This document shows, one piece after another, positions 21,882 to 32,300 of a stretch of 64,000 nt of DNA. The translations under genes and the position numbers were made by a program. The DNA lies in contig OY282605.1 in the NCBI GenBank assembly GCA_958298945.1, forward strand, positions 115,688,267 to 115,752,266. Reading direction: 5' to 3'. Source of the stretch: Atherix ibis. Lineage: Eukaryota > Arthropoda > Insecta > Diptera > Athericidae. Positions within the stretch are counted from its first letter, which is position 1. Each line of letters starts with the position of its first letter. The notes beneath the pieces were generated by a model. It searched no databases, was not told the DNA's origin, and was given only the letters and a program-made list of their open reading frames with translations.

Positions 21882-23149
21882 TACGAGAGTCGTTCAATAA
21901 GTCCTTAGAAAAAGATGGAAAAGAACTGTTTTAATCTCCTTTTAGCTCTATACACTTTCCCAACTGTTTTTCCAAAATTTTTATCCCATCCAAAAAATAG
22001 GATTTCGGAAGTTCTGCAAAATACTCATCCGTTTGAGCAATGACGTCCTCGTTGGAAGTGAACCGTCGTCCGCCAAGCCATTTCTTCAGATTGGGGAAAA
22101 GAAAATAGTCACTCGGGGCCAAATCTGGTGAATAAGCGGGATGCTGCAACAATTCCATTCTCAATTCCACAATTTTGGCCATGGAAACAGCGCAGGTGTG
22201 CACACGCGCATTGTCCTGATGCAAGAGGACTTTTTTCTTCTTCAGATGGGGGCGTTTCTCTTTGATTTCCTCGCTCAACCATTGCAATAACGACGCGTAA
22301 TACGCTCCTGTTATTGTTTTTCCTTTATCCAAGTACTCGATAAAAATGATGCCCTGCGAATCCCAAAATACCGTGGTCATCACCTTGCCGGCCGATGGCA
22401 CAGTTTTTGCCTTCTTCGGAGCCCGTTCTCCCTTGAAAATCCACTGTGATGACTGTCTCTTCATTTCTGGAGTGTAGTAGTGTATCCAGGTTTCGTCCAC
22501 AACGACATATCGACGAAGGAATTCGGCAGGATTGCGATGAAAGAGTGCCAACATAGCCTCAGAGTCCACTACACGATTGCGCTTATTCTCCTCTGAGAGC
22601 AAACGCGGCACCCATCTTGCCGAAAGTTTTTTCACAGACAATTTTTCATGCAAAATTGAAGCGACTGTACTTTGTGATATGCCCGTGGCCTCAACTAATT
22701 CGCGCACTTTAATTCGCCGATCGTTCAAAATCAGATCGTGGATTTTGTCGATGATTTCAGGAGTAGACACCTCAACTGGGCGTCCTGAACGATGTTCATC
22801 TTTTGTGGATGAACGGCCACGTTTAAATTCATTCACCCAATTGTAAACCGTCGCAAACACAGGTGCAGATGTACCATGAACTGCATCCAACTTGGCTTTA
22901 ATTTCTTTCGGGCTTAAGCCTTTCGAATGGAGATGTTTGATGACAGCCCTAAACTCGCTTTTTTCCATTCTTATGCACAAATAAATGTCGTTAACAATCC
23001 ACAGGAAAGCTGTCAAAATTTCTACGCTATGGATCGAGCTGAAATTTTGACAGCTTTCCTGTGGATATTGCTACTTACAAAAAAATCTTCACCGACACTA
23101 CGAGCGCAATTTCTCGGATTTTCTAAGGACTTATTAAACGACCCTCGTA
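21882..23149 (-). mobile_element. complete mariner M5 with both terminal repeats
   Basis: Terminal repeats cgagagtcgttcaataagtc (21884) and its inverted partner ending ggacttattaaacgaccctcg (to 23147) match at 27 of 29 positions and are bounded by TA (21882-21883, 23148-23149). The element is about 1.26 kb, the usual mariner size, and lies inside the Tigger-like element. It encodes the uninterrupted transposase at 21931-22968. Upstream of that ORF is a 25-bp inverted duplication (22998-23022 with 23041-23065). Confidence 0.92.
21931..22968 (-). CDS. uninterrupted DD34D mariner transposase (345 aa)
   Basis: The frame is uninterrupted from ATG at 22968 to TAA at 21931; 345 codons is the normal mariner length. 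A longer frame to 23016 exists, but M3 and M6 both share the MxKSEFRAVIKHL start. An N-terminal paired helix-turn-helix region (about 1-110) is followed by the linker WVPRLL (119-124). The catalytic triad is D158 (VDETW), D252 (HQDNARVHT) and D287 (APSDYF), with 34 residues between the last two and YSPDL at 279-283. The enzyme would bind the terminal repeats and cut and paste the element at TA in the nucleus. Three complete catalytic residues and both ends make this the only plausibly active transposon here; whether it is expressed cannot be seen. Confidence 0.93.
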   Translation of the reverse strand: MEKSEFRAVIKHLHSKGLSPKEIKAKLDAVHGTSAPVFATVYNWVNEFKRGRSSTKDEHRSGRPVEVSTPEIIDKIHDLILNDRRIKVRELVEATGISQSTVASILHEKLSVKKLSARWVPRLLSEENKRNRVVDSEAMLALFHRNPAEFLRRYVVVDETWIHYYTPEMKRQSSQWIFKGERAPKKAKTVPSAGKVMTTVFWDSQGIIFIEYLDKGKTITGAYYASLLQWLSEEIKEKRPHLKKKKVLLHQDNARVHTCAVSMAKIVELRMELLQHPAYSPDLAPSDYFLFPNLKKWLGGRRFTSNEDVIAQTDEYFAELPKSYFLDGIKILEKQLGKCIELKGD

Positions 23150-23295
23150 TTGTTTATTATACTTTTCAGTTGCTTTTTTAGGTCTGAAACCAATCTACTA
23201 TTCTTTCATTTAGCCAATATCTTTTTTTACACGAATTTTTTTTTGCACGAATTTTTTGCGAACGTATCTATCGTGTAAAAAGAGAATTAGGTGTA

Positions 23296-23925
23296 CTACA
23301 ATATCATTGCTATTTATGAAGACGATACGACCATACTTGCTATCCTAACACAGCTTCCAACAATCTACAATTCCATATTCACAACCTTCAATTCTGGTTT
23401 AAGAGATGGAGAGTGAGGGTAAATGAACAGAAGAGTACTTCACACTTGGTCAAGGAAAACCTAACCCTTTATACTTTAATAGTAATATGATTCCACAATA
23501 TGATAAAGTGCGTTATTTGGGACTTTACCTGGGCAAGAGACTAACATGGAACCCACATACTAGACTAAAAAAAGTTGAAGCTAACAGACATTGCCTACAA
23601 CTTTTTAGACTACTGGACAAACGCTCGAAACTATCAATCAAAAGTAAACTTCTTTTAAACAATACAATTATAAAACCTATTTGGACTTATGGAATTGAAC
23701 TCTGGGGTGCAACGAAACGTTCCAATTCCTATCGCGTCCAGGTCTTACACTACAAGATCCTCCGTAAAATTGTTAATGCGCCCTTTTATGTTACCTTTGT
23801 TCAGGATCAAAAATTTCACTCCTGTTTATCCTATCATCATAACCCACTTATGAGAGAATTGTCATGTACTGCCCTCTCCGCAAACACTCATCGGAGACTT
23901 AAGAGATAATGGCCTGAAGACTTTC
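23296..23925 (+). mobile_element. jockey-like LINE, 3' part of copy C3
   Basis: After the Tigger-like insertion the RT resumes at its catalytic site, here AIYEDDTTILAI (YADD changed to YEDD, about 23310). It is followed by an open frame 23487-23909: VRYLGLYLGKRLTWNPHTRLKK, IIKPIWTYGIELWGATKRSN, ILRKIVNAPFYVT and the C-terminal ANTHRRLKR. This best-preserved 3' half serves as reference for the copies at 4370-5335 and 12110-13345. Confidence 0.8.
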
Positions 23926-24025
23926 TAGAGGAATCTAACTTTCATTAGTTGGAGAAATGCTGATGGGTATTTACTCCCACTTCATGATGCATAAGATTGT
24001 AAATTAAAATCTTATGTTAATCTGC

Positions 24026-25544
24026 TTTTTTTTTTTTTAGATTATTGAGGTACAGGGGGAAACCTTCAAAAGGTACTCGACTGGGACGCCTTCTACCTGT
24101 CAGACGAGTTATGCGGGATTTTTGCCTCGCTAAAACCGAACCTGTACCTCTACCCTTGCTCCCGGAACGATGGTTCCCCGGCGGCACTCTTTGTAAATAC
24201 TACTTTGCCGGGGCGTTCTTATAATATTTTACTATTTATTATATTTTACTGCTGTCCCGATGTTATGACGCCTCGCGGCTTATTCTTCGTACGTGGTGTG
24301 AAGATCCTTGATGATAGATTCCGCGTACTCTGTAACTCTGTTCCAAGCCGATTGGCTCTTCAGCATGCACTCCACTACGTTTTCTGGACTGATGGAACGG
24401 TCCAGATTTTTCTCCAGATCTGCCCGTATTCCATCGTAGAAGGCGCTTTTCCTTCATGCCCACGCTCTCCTGCCAGGATGTAGATGGGTGGGCATGATGC
24501 CACGACGTTGACCGCAACGTGTGATATCGTTCGGTATGCTAACGTAACTCTGATCGCTGAGAGCCGCTGGACTGATGACATTGTCTTGCGGTATGTTGTT
24601 CACTCTAGCGATTTCGCCCACACTGGTGCTCCGTATAGCAGGACGGAGGTAACTACAGTTGCCAGTAGTCGTCTTCGAATTTGTTTGGGGCCTCCGATAT
24701 TGGGCATTATCCGCGAAAGCGCGCCCTGTACTGCTGATGGCCCCTTGCTGGCGCTGGAGATGTGCTTCTTGTAGTTGAGTCTGGCATCAAAAACCACTCC
24801 TAGATACCTTATGTAGGGTAGTGACTGGATGTCGTGGTCGCCCACTCTTATGGTAATGGTCTCCATTTTCTTCCGGATACTCACAAGGAGTGCTTCGGTC
24901 TTATGTTCCGCCAATGACAGGTCTGCCGATATCATCCACTGTCTTATCCTCCGGATGGTGGTGGAGAATGCGGCTTCCAGATCCTCCAGGTGTTTGGCTA
25001 CAAGGACAACCGCTACGTCGTTCGCGAAGGCCACGAGCGTTGTGTTCGTCGGTAATTCCAGATGGAGTAGGCCGTCGTACATGACGTTCCACAAAATTGG
25101 CGCCAGGACAGTGCCCTGAGGTACCCCACCCGTGACCCCATACTCCGCTGGTCTATCCTCCGTTTCGTAGTGTAGTAGTCGATCACTGAAGTATGATCTG
25201 ACCACCCTCCATAGGTAGTAGGGCACCCCCATGTTTTTAAGAGCCTCCAGGACTCGATCCCAGCGGGCGGAGTTAAAAGCATTTCTGATGTCCAGGGTGA
25301 CAATGAGACAATACTTTTTGGAACCGCCTTTCCATCTCTTTCCTGAGATGGCTTCCTTTGCGATGTTCGTAACGAGTTACAACGCATCGATGGTCGATCT
25401 CCCCTTCCTGAATCCGAAATGGAATTCGGAAAGTTGAGAATCGCTGTATTGTTCCAATCTGTCGGCCACTATCCGCTCCAAGTTCTTCCCGTCCGAATCT
25501 AGTATGCAAAGTGGACGATAGGATGCTGGTTCGTCCGGTGTATG
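24026..25544 (-). mobile_element. R1-like LINE, 5'-truncated (copy B2)
   Basis: On the minus strand an RT part (25571-25270: DEPASYRPLCILDSDGKNLE, GFRKGRSTIDAL) continues in other frames through YGVTGGVPQGTVLAPILWNV (about 25145) and the catalytic block VAFANDVAVVLV, where FADD has become FAND. It ends with a thumb region and a deleted C terminus. The 3' end is ...ctgtacctcaataatct followed by A12 (poly-T at 24026-24038 on the plus strand). It is flanked by tatgttaatctgc (24013-24025) and tatgtaaatctgc (25545-25557), a 13-bp duplication with one difference. Confidence 0.88.
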
Positions 25545-25847
25545 TATGTAAATCTGCTTGTTACAATACAATTGTAGTTGAAAACAAAAATAAAAGTAAA
25601 AATTTAAAAAAAACTAGAAATAATAAAATTAAATTTTTTTTCTAATGAATTTGAAGGCAATGCAAATCCAAACTAATCTTATAATAAGAAAATATAAAAT
25701 AAAAGAAGCCAAAATAAACTTATTCGAAAATTCAAAAATATTCTAAAAATTAAAAGTGAAATTATGAAAATGAAATTTATCGAATGACAATAAAAAAACT
25801 ATTATTAGAAAATTACAAGTTCAATTTAAGCTAGTGAATCAGTGAAA

Positions 25848-26362
25848 ATGAAGAATATTTTAGAACGGACTTTTGGCAATTTCGGCATTTGGCAATTGAG
25901 AACCGTATTAATAATATATTTAAGTAAAATTCCGGCATCATGGTTTATGGCATGCATCATATTCACAGCACCGGAACCAAAGGATGGGGAAGTTTTCTGC
26001 CGCCAACCTTCACAGTTCAGCCACCTGAATACAAGCTCATGGATAGCGATGGCGCATCCCAGAGTCAAGTCCAAGCGTTTCAATCGTACACAAATCGACT
26101 ATTGCCACGTGTACGAAAATGTAACAATTTTCACTGATGAGAATTTTCAAGATTCCATTCATGGTTTAGACATTCCATCAACTATTTACAAAGATGACGA
26201 ATCTGTTGATTGTGAAAATTTCGTCCACGAGCCAGAGTTCTATTCGTTAATTGTCCAATACAATCTAGTCTGTAGCAAAGAGATTTTAATTGCATGGACA
26301 CAATTTTTCCACCTGTTCGGTGTTCTACTTGGTGGCATAATTGGCACAAGACTCATGGATCA
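25848..26362 (+). CDS. SLC22-like transporter exon 1
   Basis: Codes residues 1-171 plus two bases of codon 172. It covers the N terminus, TM1, the large extracellular loop and TM2 (TQFFHLFGVLLGGIIG). The donor is gatca|gtaagt at 26363. The frame would hit TAA two codons after the donor, supporting the splice. Confidence 0.9.
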
Positions 26363-29300
26363 GTAAGTTGACAAAAATATTCTAAATAAATTTGTTCTTT
26401 ATAATAACGATTATTATAGTATCAGTCCGAGGAGAGTTATGCTAACTGGAATGTTGACACAAATCATGTGTGGTATTCTCACAGGATATGCGACAAATTA
26501 CGAGATTCACGTGTTCGTCAGGTGTTTATCGGCAATCTGTTGTGCTCTTATGTTTACTGCAGGAACAGTTATCTGTAATGAAAGCTAAATTACAATCCCG
26601 ACAGATTTAGTAACGTTTCTTTTTATTTTATTAGTTTCAGAGATAACTGGTGGAGATTATCGTATTGGTGTGAATACACTTTTTGATCAATTCTGGTCGA
26701 TTGGTGTCATTTTACTACCGGGCCTATCAAGTTTCTTCACTGATTGGGCGCATATATATTTGGCAATATCAATACCAACAGTGATTTTGATTTTTCTCTA
26801 TCCATGGATACCGGATGCTCCCAAATGGTTACTTAAACAAGGACGTATCGAAGAAGCTGAATATATTATCAGACAAGGAGCTGAAATCAACGAGAGAACT
26901 TTCGTTATTACACCGAATCTCACCGAAGAGCTTAAAATTTATGCTGAACAACTAAAAAACGAATCATTCCAGGTGAGTTGGTGGGAGATTTGGAGAGGTC
27001 CATATGCCAAAACAACTGCCATAGCAGCACATCTTGCTTGGGCAATTTATGTTGTTAATTTCAATGGCATGCTGCTCAATATTCGATCCTTTGGCAGAGA
27101 TTATTTGGTCATCAACACTATAGTTACAGGTAATTAAATCAAAGTTACCTTTTCGAAATTCGTATTATTTCTCATAAGGTATAAAGGAATAAATTTACAA
27201 AACCACTCAATTATATTATACGAGTGGCATTATTTGATTCATCGAGTTTTATAAAGAAGATACTCTGATAATCTGACACGTTTTGAGAATTTCCCACCTG
27301 ATTACAATTGTCGTTTATTGAAATTACACAATCAACATGAGCATTTCTCAGAAATATTTATTGGAAATATCATCCATCTTATTAATAATTCATTTTAGAT
27401 TTCTGATTTTATATTCATATATTCCCAATAAATACTATGATGCCATGGGAATTATTATTGGAAAAATTTTATTAAAAAAAATTTTATATCAAAACGAGTA
27501 AGAATTTTCTACTTTATTAGAAATTATTTTACGTGGTCCAATTTTTTATATAGCATAATTATTTTTACTCTAAACTTATTTATATATGCATAAATACTAT
27601 AATTTTTTGATAGAACGAGTATATCTATTTTATACTATATTCATTTAATTGTTTCTGGATTTAAATAAGTTGTAAAAAAATATCATAACACTTTAAGAAG
27701 AATGACAAATTTTCATAGGGAATACAAGTGAAAAATTTCAAAAACAACATTCAATTTTATTGATTAAATTAAAAAATATAGAAAATACTTAATTTTTACT
27801 ATGAAATCATATTTTTACTGCGAAATTACTGTGATCATCAGTATGCAAGAAAGAATATAAAGCATTGGATACACTTTTGGAGTCATTCAACATTTGTAAA
27901 GGTATCTGGCAATAGGACGCATTTTTGTGCGTTCTCTTTAATCTGTACCTAATAAAAGTGAATTATATATAAAAAAATAAATATTTTGCTTTAAAGACAA
28001 GGCCAATAAACACTTGTCGAATACAGATAGGAGACTACGAGGTCTGTACAAAAAGTATCACGATTTTCGATTTTTTGTGGCGTTATGTTGGTACTCATGT
28101 CTCTCAGTTATGTTGAGAAGTTCGGCCATTTTGAATGTTCAGTTAATTTTTGACAGCTGCTTTGCTTGCACATGTTTTGGCTCGTCTTCGACTTTTACCC
28201 ATTCCAAAAAATGGGTCAAAGAATCTGTTTCGGGAACAAGAAAAAGTCACAGGGGGGCCAGATCTGGGGAATACTGCAAAAGCCAATTTTTGTTCTTCCA
28301 CAAATCCAGGCGTTTCGATTTTGTGGAAAACAATTTTTGTGGAAGAACAATTCGCGATACTTTTTGAACATATCTTGTATAGCTTCCAATAAGTTAAATC
28401 TCTCTCCTATCTGAGGTCAAGAAATGCTGCCGAAAATAATATGGAGGAAACAATTTGCAAGTGACAACTGGCAGTCAACAGAGCCCTCTTCAGTCAATCT
28501 AAATTATTTCTGTCAAAAATCCTAACCATAAATCTTGAACTCACTGCTGTACAGAACATAGTCGTCATGTATTACTTGCAAACTTCGGTACTTAACAAAA
28601 ACCAGTGCATACTCTAGAAGAGGATCTCCCGAAGAATTTAAGAAGAGGATCTTCCGAAGAATTTTTAACTCCTGACATGAGAATTGATGGAGCACTACAA
28701 CGATCATGCGGATGTAGATAAAATAAAACCCAATAATCTGCAATAAGCTAGGTATTAAGTCCGGAACATCCTTAGTAGAACGCTAAGACGGTCGTAGGCA
28801 AGTTTTTCTTTTTTATATTATTGTACGAGAGTTGTATGATTAATACGTGGCCTTGACAAGAAAAAAACATATTTATGTGTAAAATTTATTTTATTTTTTA
28901 ATATTATCTCTGTTAGGTTGATATACTTAATTTAATGTTTTTCTATATTTTGTATATTATATAAAAAATATGATTTCTTAAAGTTCTGATCGTTTTATTA
29001 AAATCATTTTTCCATCGAGCGATTTTGTCATATTCGGAAATAGGAAATAATAGCTGGGAGCTAAATCTGTTGAATATGATGGATTCAGAAGCAATTTAGG
29101 TCATACCTCGTGGAATTTGACCATAGCGATGGCACAAATGCTCATGCGTGCACAGTTGTGGTGAAAGAGAATGTTTTCTTTTCCAAATGGAAATGCCTTT
29201 CTTTAACAGTACCATTGAAATGATCCAATTTGCCCTTTTTAAAGTAATCGACATGGTTTAAAATGCCTTTATCCCAAAATACTACGGACTTCTTTGGCGC

Positions 29301-32300
29301 CAGTTTGACACAGAATATCACTGTTTGGACTATTCTTTAGTTTTTTGTATGTCAAAAATCATTCGGATTGTCTTTTAACATCACCAAACATTTTTTTTAA
29401 GTTGACGCACGTGAGTGTTTATTGACATTTATAAGTAATAGTGGCATCCATCTTGCAAAAATCTTTCTCATATTCAAATGACAATGATTCAGTTAAGATT
29501 CCCATAATTAACTCTCTGTTCTTACACTTTCCGATTATTTATGACCATTTTTAATCATTTCTGATGTGGTGACCTTATTTTGTCTTTCTTCATCAAAAAT
29601 GCTTGAACGGCCCAATATTTTATGGTAAATAATAAAGATTCAGAATCTCCATAAATTTTTTTTAGTTGCATTTTATTCTTATCATTCATTTTCTTTTTCA
29701 AAAGCAATTATTTTATCACTGCTCGATATTCAAAAAGTTGTTCACTTTAAATGACACAACTGCAAACTTATCCATATATATAAAAATATTCTTGAGTAAG
29801 GTTTTATTTATAAAAAAATAGAGTTATTGAAATAGTAGCAGCATCATCTCCTAACGAAGCCAGGTATTAATCATACAACCCTCGCATAAGTGAATAGTTC
29901 TTATAATTTTAATACTGGCATAGCCAATATAACTACATTTTTTAATAAATTCTTTTCAGTATAGAGAAATCAAATTTAAACTATAAAATTTAATAATTGT
30001 TAATAGTTGGGAGCATTTAAATATTTCAAAATAAAAGATTACCAATTTTATTACAGAAAATTATCTTCGAATGATTGTGCCATTTTGGAAAAATTTCTTC
30101 TCATTCAAATTTACATAAAATTCAGTGAAAATTTGTTTTAAAACGTTTATGCCATTCCGATTTTAAGAGAGTTTATTTATGAATTATTATTGTTCTTATA
30201 ATGAATAATTTATTGCCCCATTTAGAATTGAAATTGTCTAACTCTGTTCTTAAGTGAAATTTGTCATTCATTATAAAATATGTACTTATTCAATATTTAA
30301 TGACAGATTTTGATAAACTGAATTTTTATTGATTGATTTGGTAGGATTTATTCGGTCTTAAGTGGTAAGGAAAAAGTCAAAGGTAATGTGTATGTAATCG
30401 AGTTTGTATAAAAATTTCATGGAGATTTTCCTCTTTAATATAATATTCTACTTAAAGTGTTCTTTCAATATCCCTGCTTAGTTTGTGAAGTTAACTTGAT
30501 TAAAAAATATAATAGAAAAAAGAGTATCCTAAAAAATAGAATATTCGACTTTATAATAGATAATGATAAAATAATTTAAAATTTTTTAAAAAATAAGTCA
30601 ATTTTAAATTTAAAAAAAAAAATATTAAAAAAAATACGAGGGTCGTTCAATAAGTCCTTAGAAAATCCGAGAAATTGCGCTCGTAGTGTCGGTAAAGATT
30701 TTTTTTTTGTAAGTACCATTATTGACAGGAAAGCTGTCAAAAATGTCGTTAACTTTAATCGACGATAGAATCGACCTATGCTATGTTCAGCTCGATCCAT
30801 AGCGTAGGTCAATTTCTATCGTCGATTAAAGTTAACGACATTTATTTGTGCATAACAATGGAAAAAAGCGAGTTTAGGGCTGTCATCAAACATCTCCATT
30901 TGAAAGGCTTAAGCCCGAAAGAAATCAAAGCCGAGTTGGATGCAGTTCATGGCACATCTGCACCTGTGTTTGCGGCGGTTTACAATTGGGTGCATGAATT
31001 TACACAAAAAGATGAACATCGTTCAGGACGCCCAGTTGAGGTGTCTCCCCTGAAATCATCGACAAAATCCACGATATGATTTTGAACGATCGGCGAATTA
31101 GTTGAGGCCACGGGCATATCACAAGGTACAGTCGCTTCAATTTTGCATGAAAAATTGTCTGTGAAAAAAATTTCGGCAAGATGGGTGCCGCGTTTACTCT
31201 CAGAGGAGAATAAGCGCAATCGTGTAGTGGACTCTGAAGCTATGTTGGCACTCTTTCATCGCAATCCTGCCGAATTCCTTCGTCGATATGTCACTGTGGA
31301 CGAAACAGTGGATTTTCAAGGGTGAACGGGCGCCGAAGAAGGCAAAAACTGTGCTATCGGCCGGCAAGGTGATGGCCATGGTCTTTTGGGATTCGCAGGG
31401 CATCATTTTTATCGACTACTTGGAAAAAGGAAAAACAATAACAGGAGCGTATTACGCATCGTTATTACAACGGTTGAGCGAGGAAATCAAAGAGAAACTT
31501 CGCCATCTGAAGAAGAAAAAAGTCCTCTTGCATCAGTACAATGCGCGTGTGCACACCTGCGCTGTTTCCATGGCCAAAATTGTGGAATTGAGAATGGAAT
31601 TGTTGCAGCATCCCGCTTATTCACCAGATTTAGCCCCGAGTGACTATTTTCTTTTCCCCAATCTGAAGAAATGGCTTGGCGGACGACGGTTCACTTCCAA
31701 CGAGGACGTCATTGCTCAAACGGATGAGTATTTTGCAGAACTTCCGAAATCCTATTTTTTGGACGGGATAAAAATTTTGGAAAAAACGGTTGGAAAAGTG
31801 TATAGAGCTGAAAAGCGATTATGTTGAAAAATAAAATTTTTTTTTTTTAAAAAACAGTTTTTTTTTTCTTTCTAAGGACTTATTGAACGACCCTCGTAGT
31901 AATGACTTATTCTAAAAGTAGCATGAATGATTTAAATGAAATTTTTTGCTTTACAAGTTGCTCTATTTCGGAGAAGCTTTAGGGCAATTATTCTTGAAAG
32001 TGAGTTTTGCTCCATGAAAATTTTTATCGTAAAATTTAAATAATTACTAAATAGGATTCTAGCCTTTTTCGAAGGTTAAGTATTTAAAAAATATCCTAAT
32101 AAATACTTGGCTACATTTAAGAAAAGGATTTTCGAGCAATATTTGGCTTAAAAATTAATTTTTCATTGCTATACGAATCTAATGGCTATGCTATTATTTA
32201 ATAATAAAATCCCTGACCAAGCATTTGTACTATTTTTTTTTTAATAAAATTGGGTAGTGGTAAGAATAGAAATGTTTTTTTTGTCATAAATTGAATATAT

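Larger units (their letters stand above)
20635..23293 (+). mobile_element. Tigger/pogo-like DNA transposon, inserted in C3 and holding mariner M5
   Basis: Ends match in inverted orientation: left caccgaattctctttttgca (20635), right ...aaaaagagaattaggtg (to 23293, reverse complement cacctaattctctttttaca). Both are flanked by TA (20633-20634, 23294-23295), the duplication expected for pogo/Tigger. Subterminal ttttacacgaatt units recur several times at both ends. The transposase relic at about 21285-21540 shows TGWMTSFLKRH and, one frame away, SADELAAKEFPQKL and GGFKVAKDRVTLLFGSNASG, as in the Tigger DDE domain. It is badly degenerate and split by M5. Confidence 0.78.

Noticed and set aside
22577..22846. 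Plus-strand ORF opposite the M5 transposase, also seen at 10240-10425
   Set aside because: Antisense shadow that recurs only because the transposase copies are similar.
24829..25119. Open frames antisense to R1-like copy B2 (and 35388-35678 opposite copy B3)
   Set aside because: Shadows of the RT frame with no motif of their own.
25842..25847. GTG two codons upstream as the SLC22-like start
   Set aside because: Eukaryotic initiation at GTG is unlikely; ATG at 25848 in an AAAATG context is two codons downstream.
28522..28743. Minus-strand ORF in intron 3
   Set aside because: No recognisable motif, overlaps a short tandem repeat, unbroken only by chance length (73 codons).
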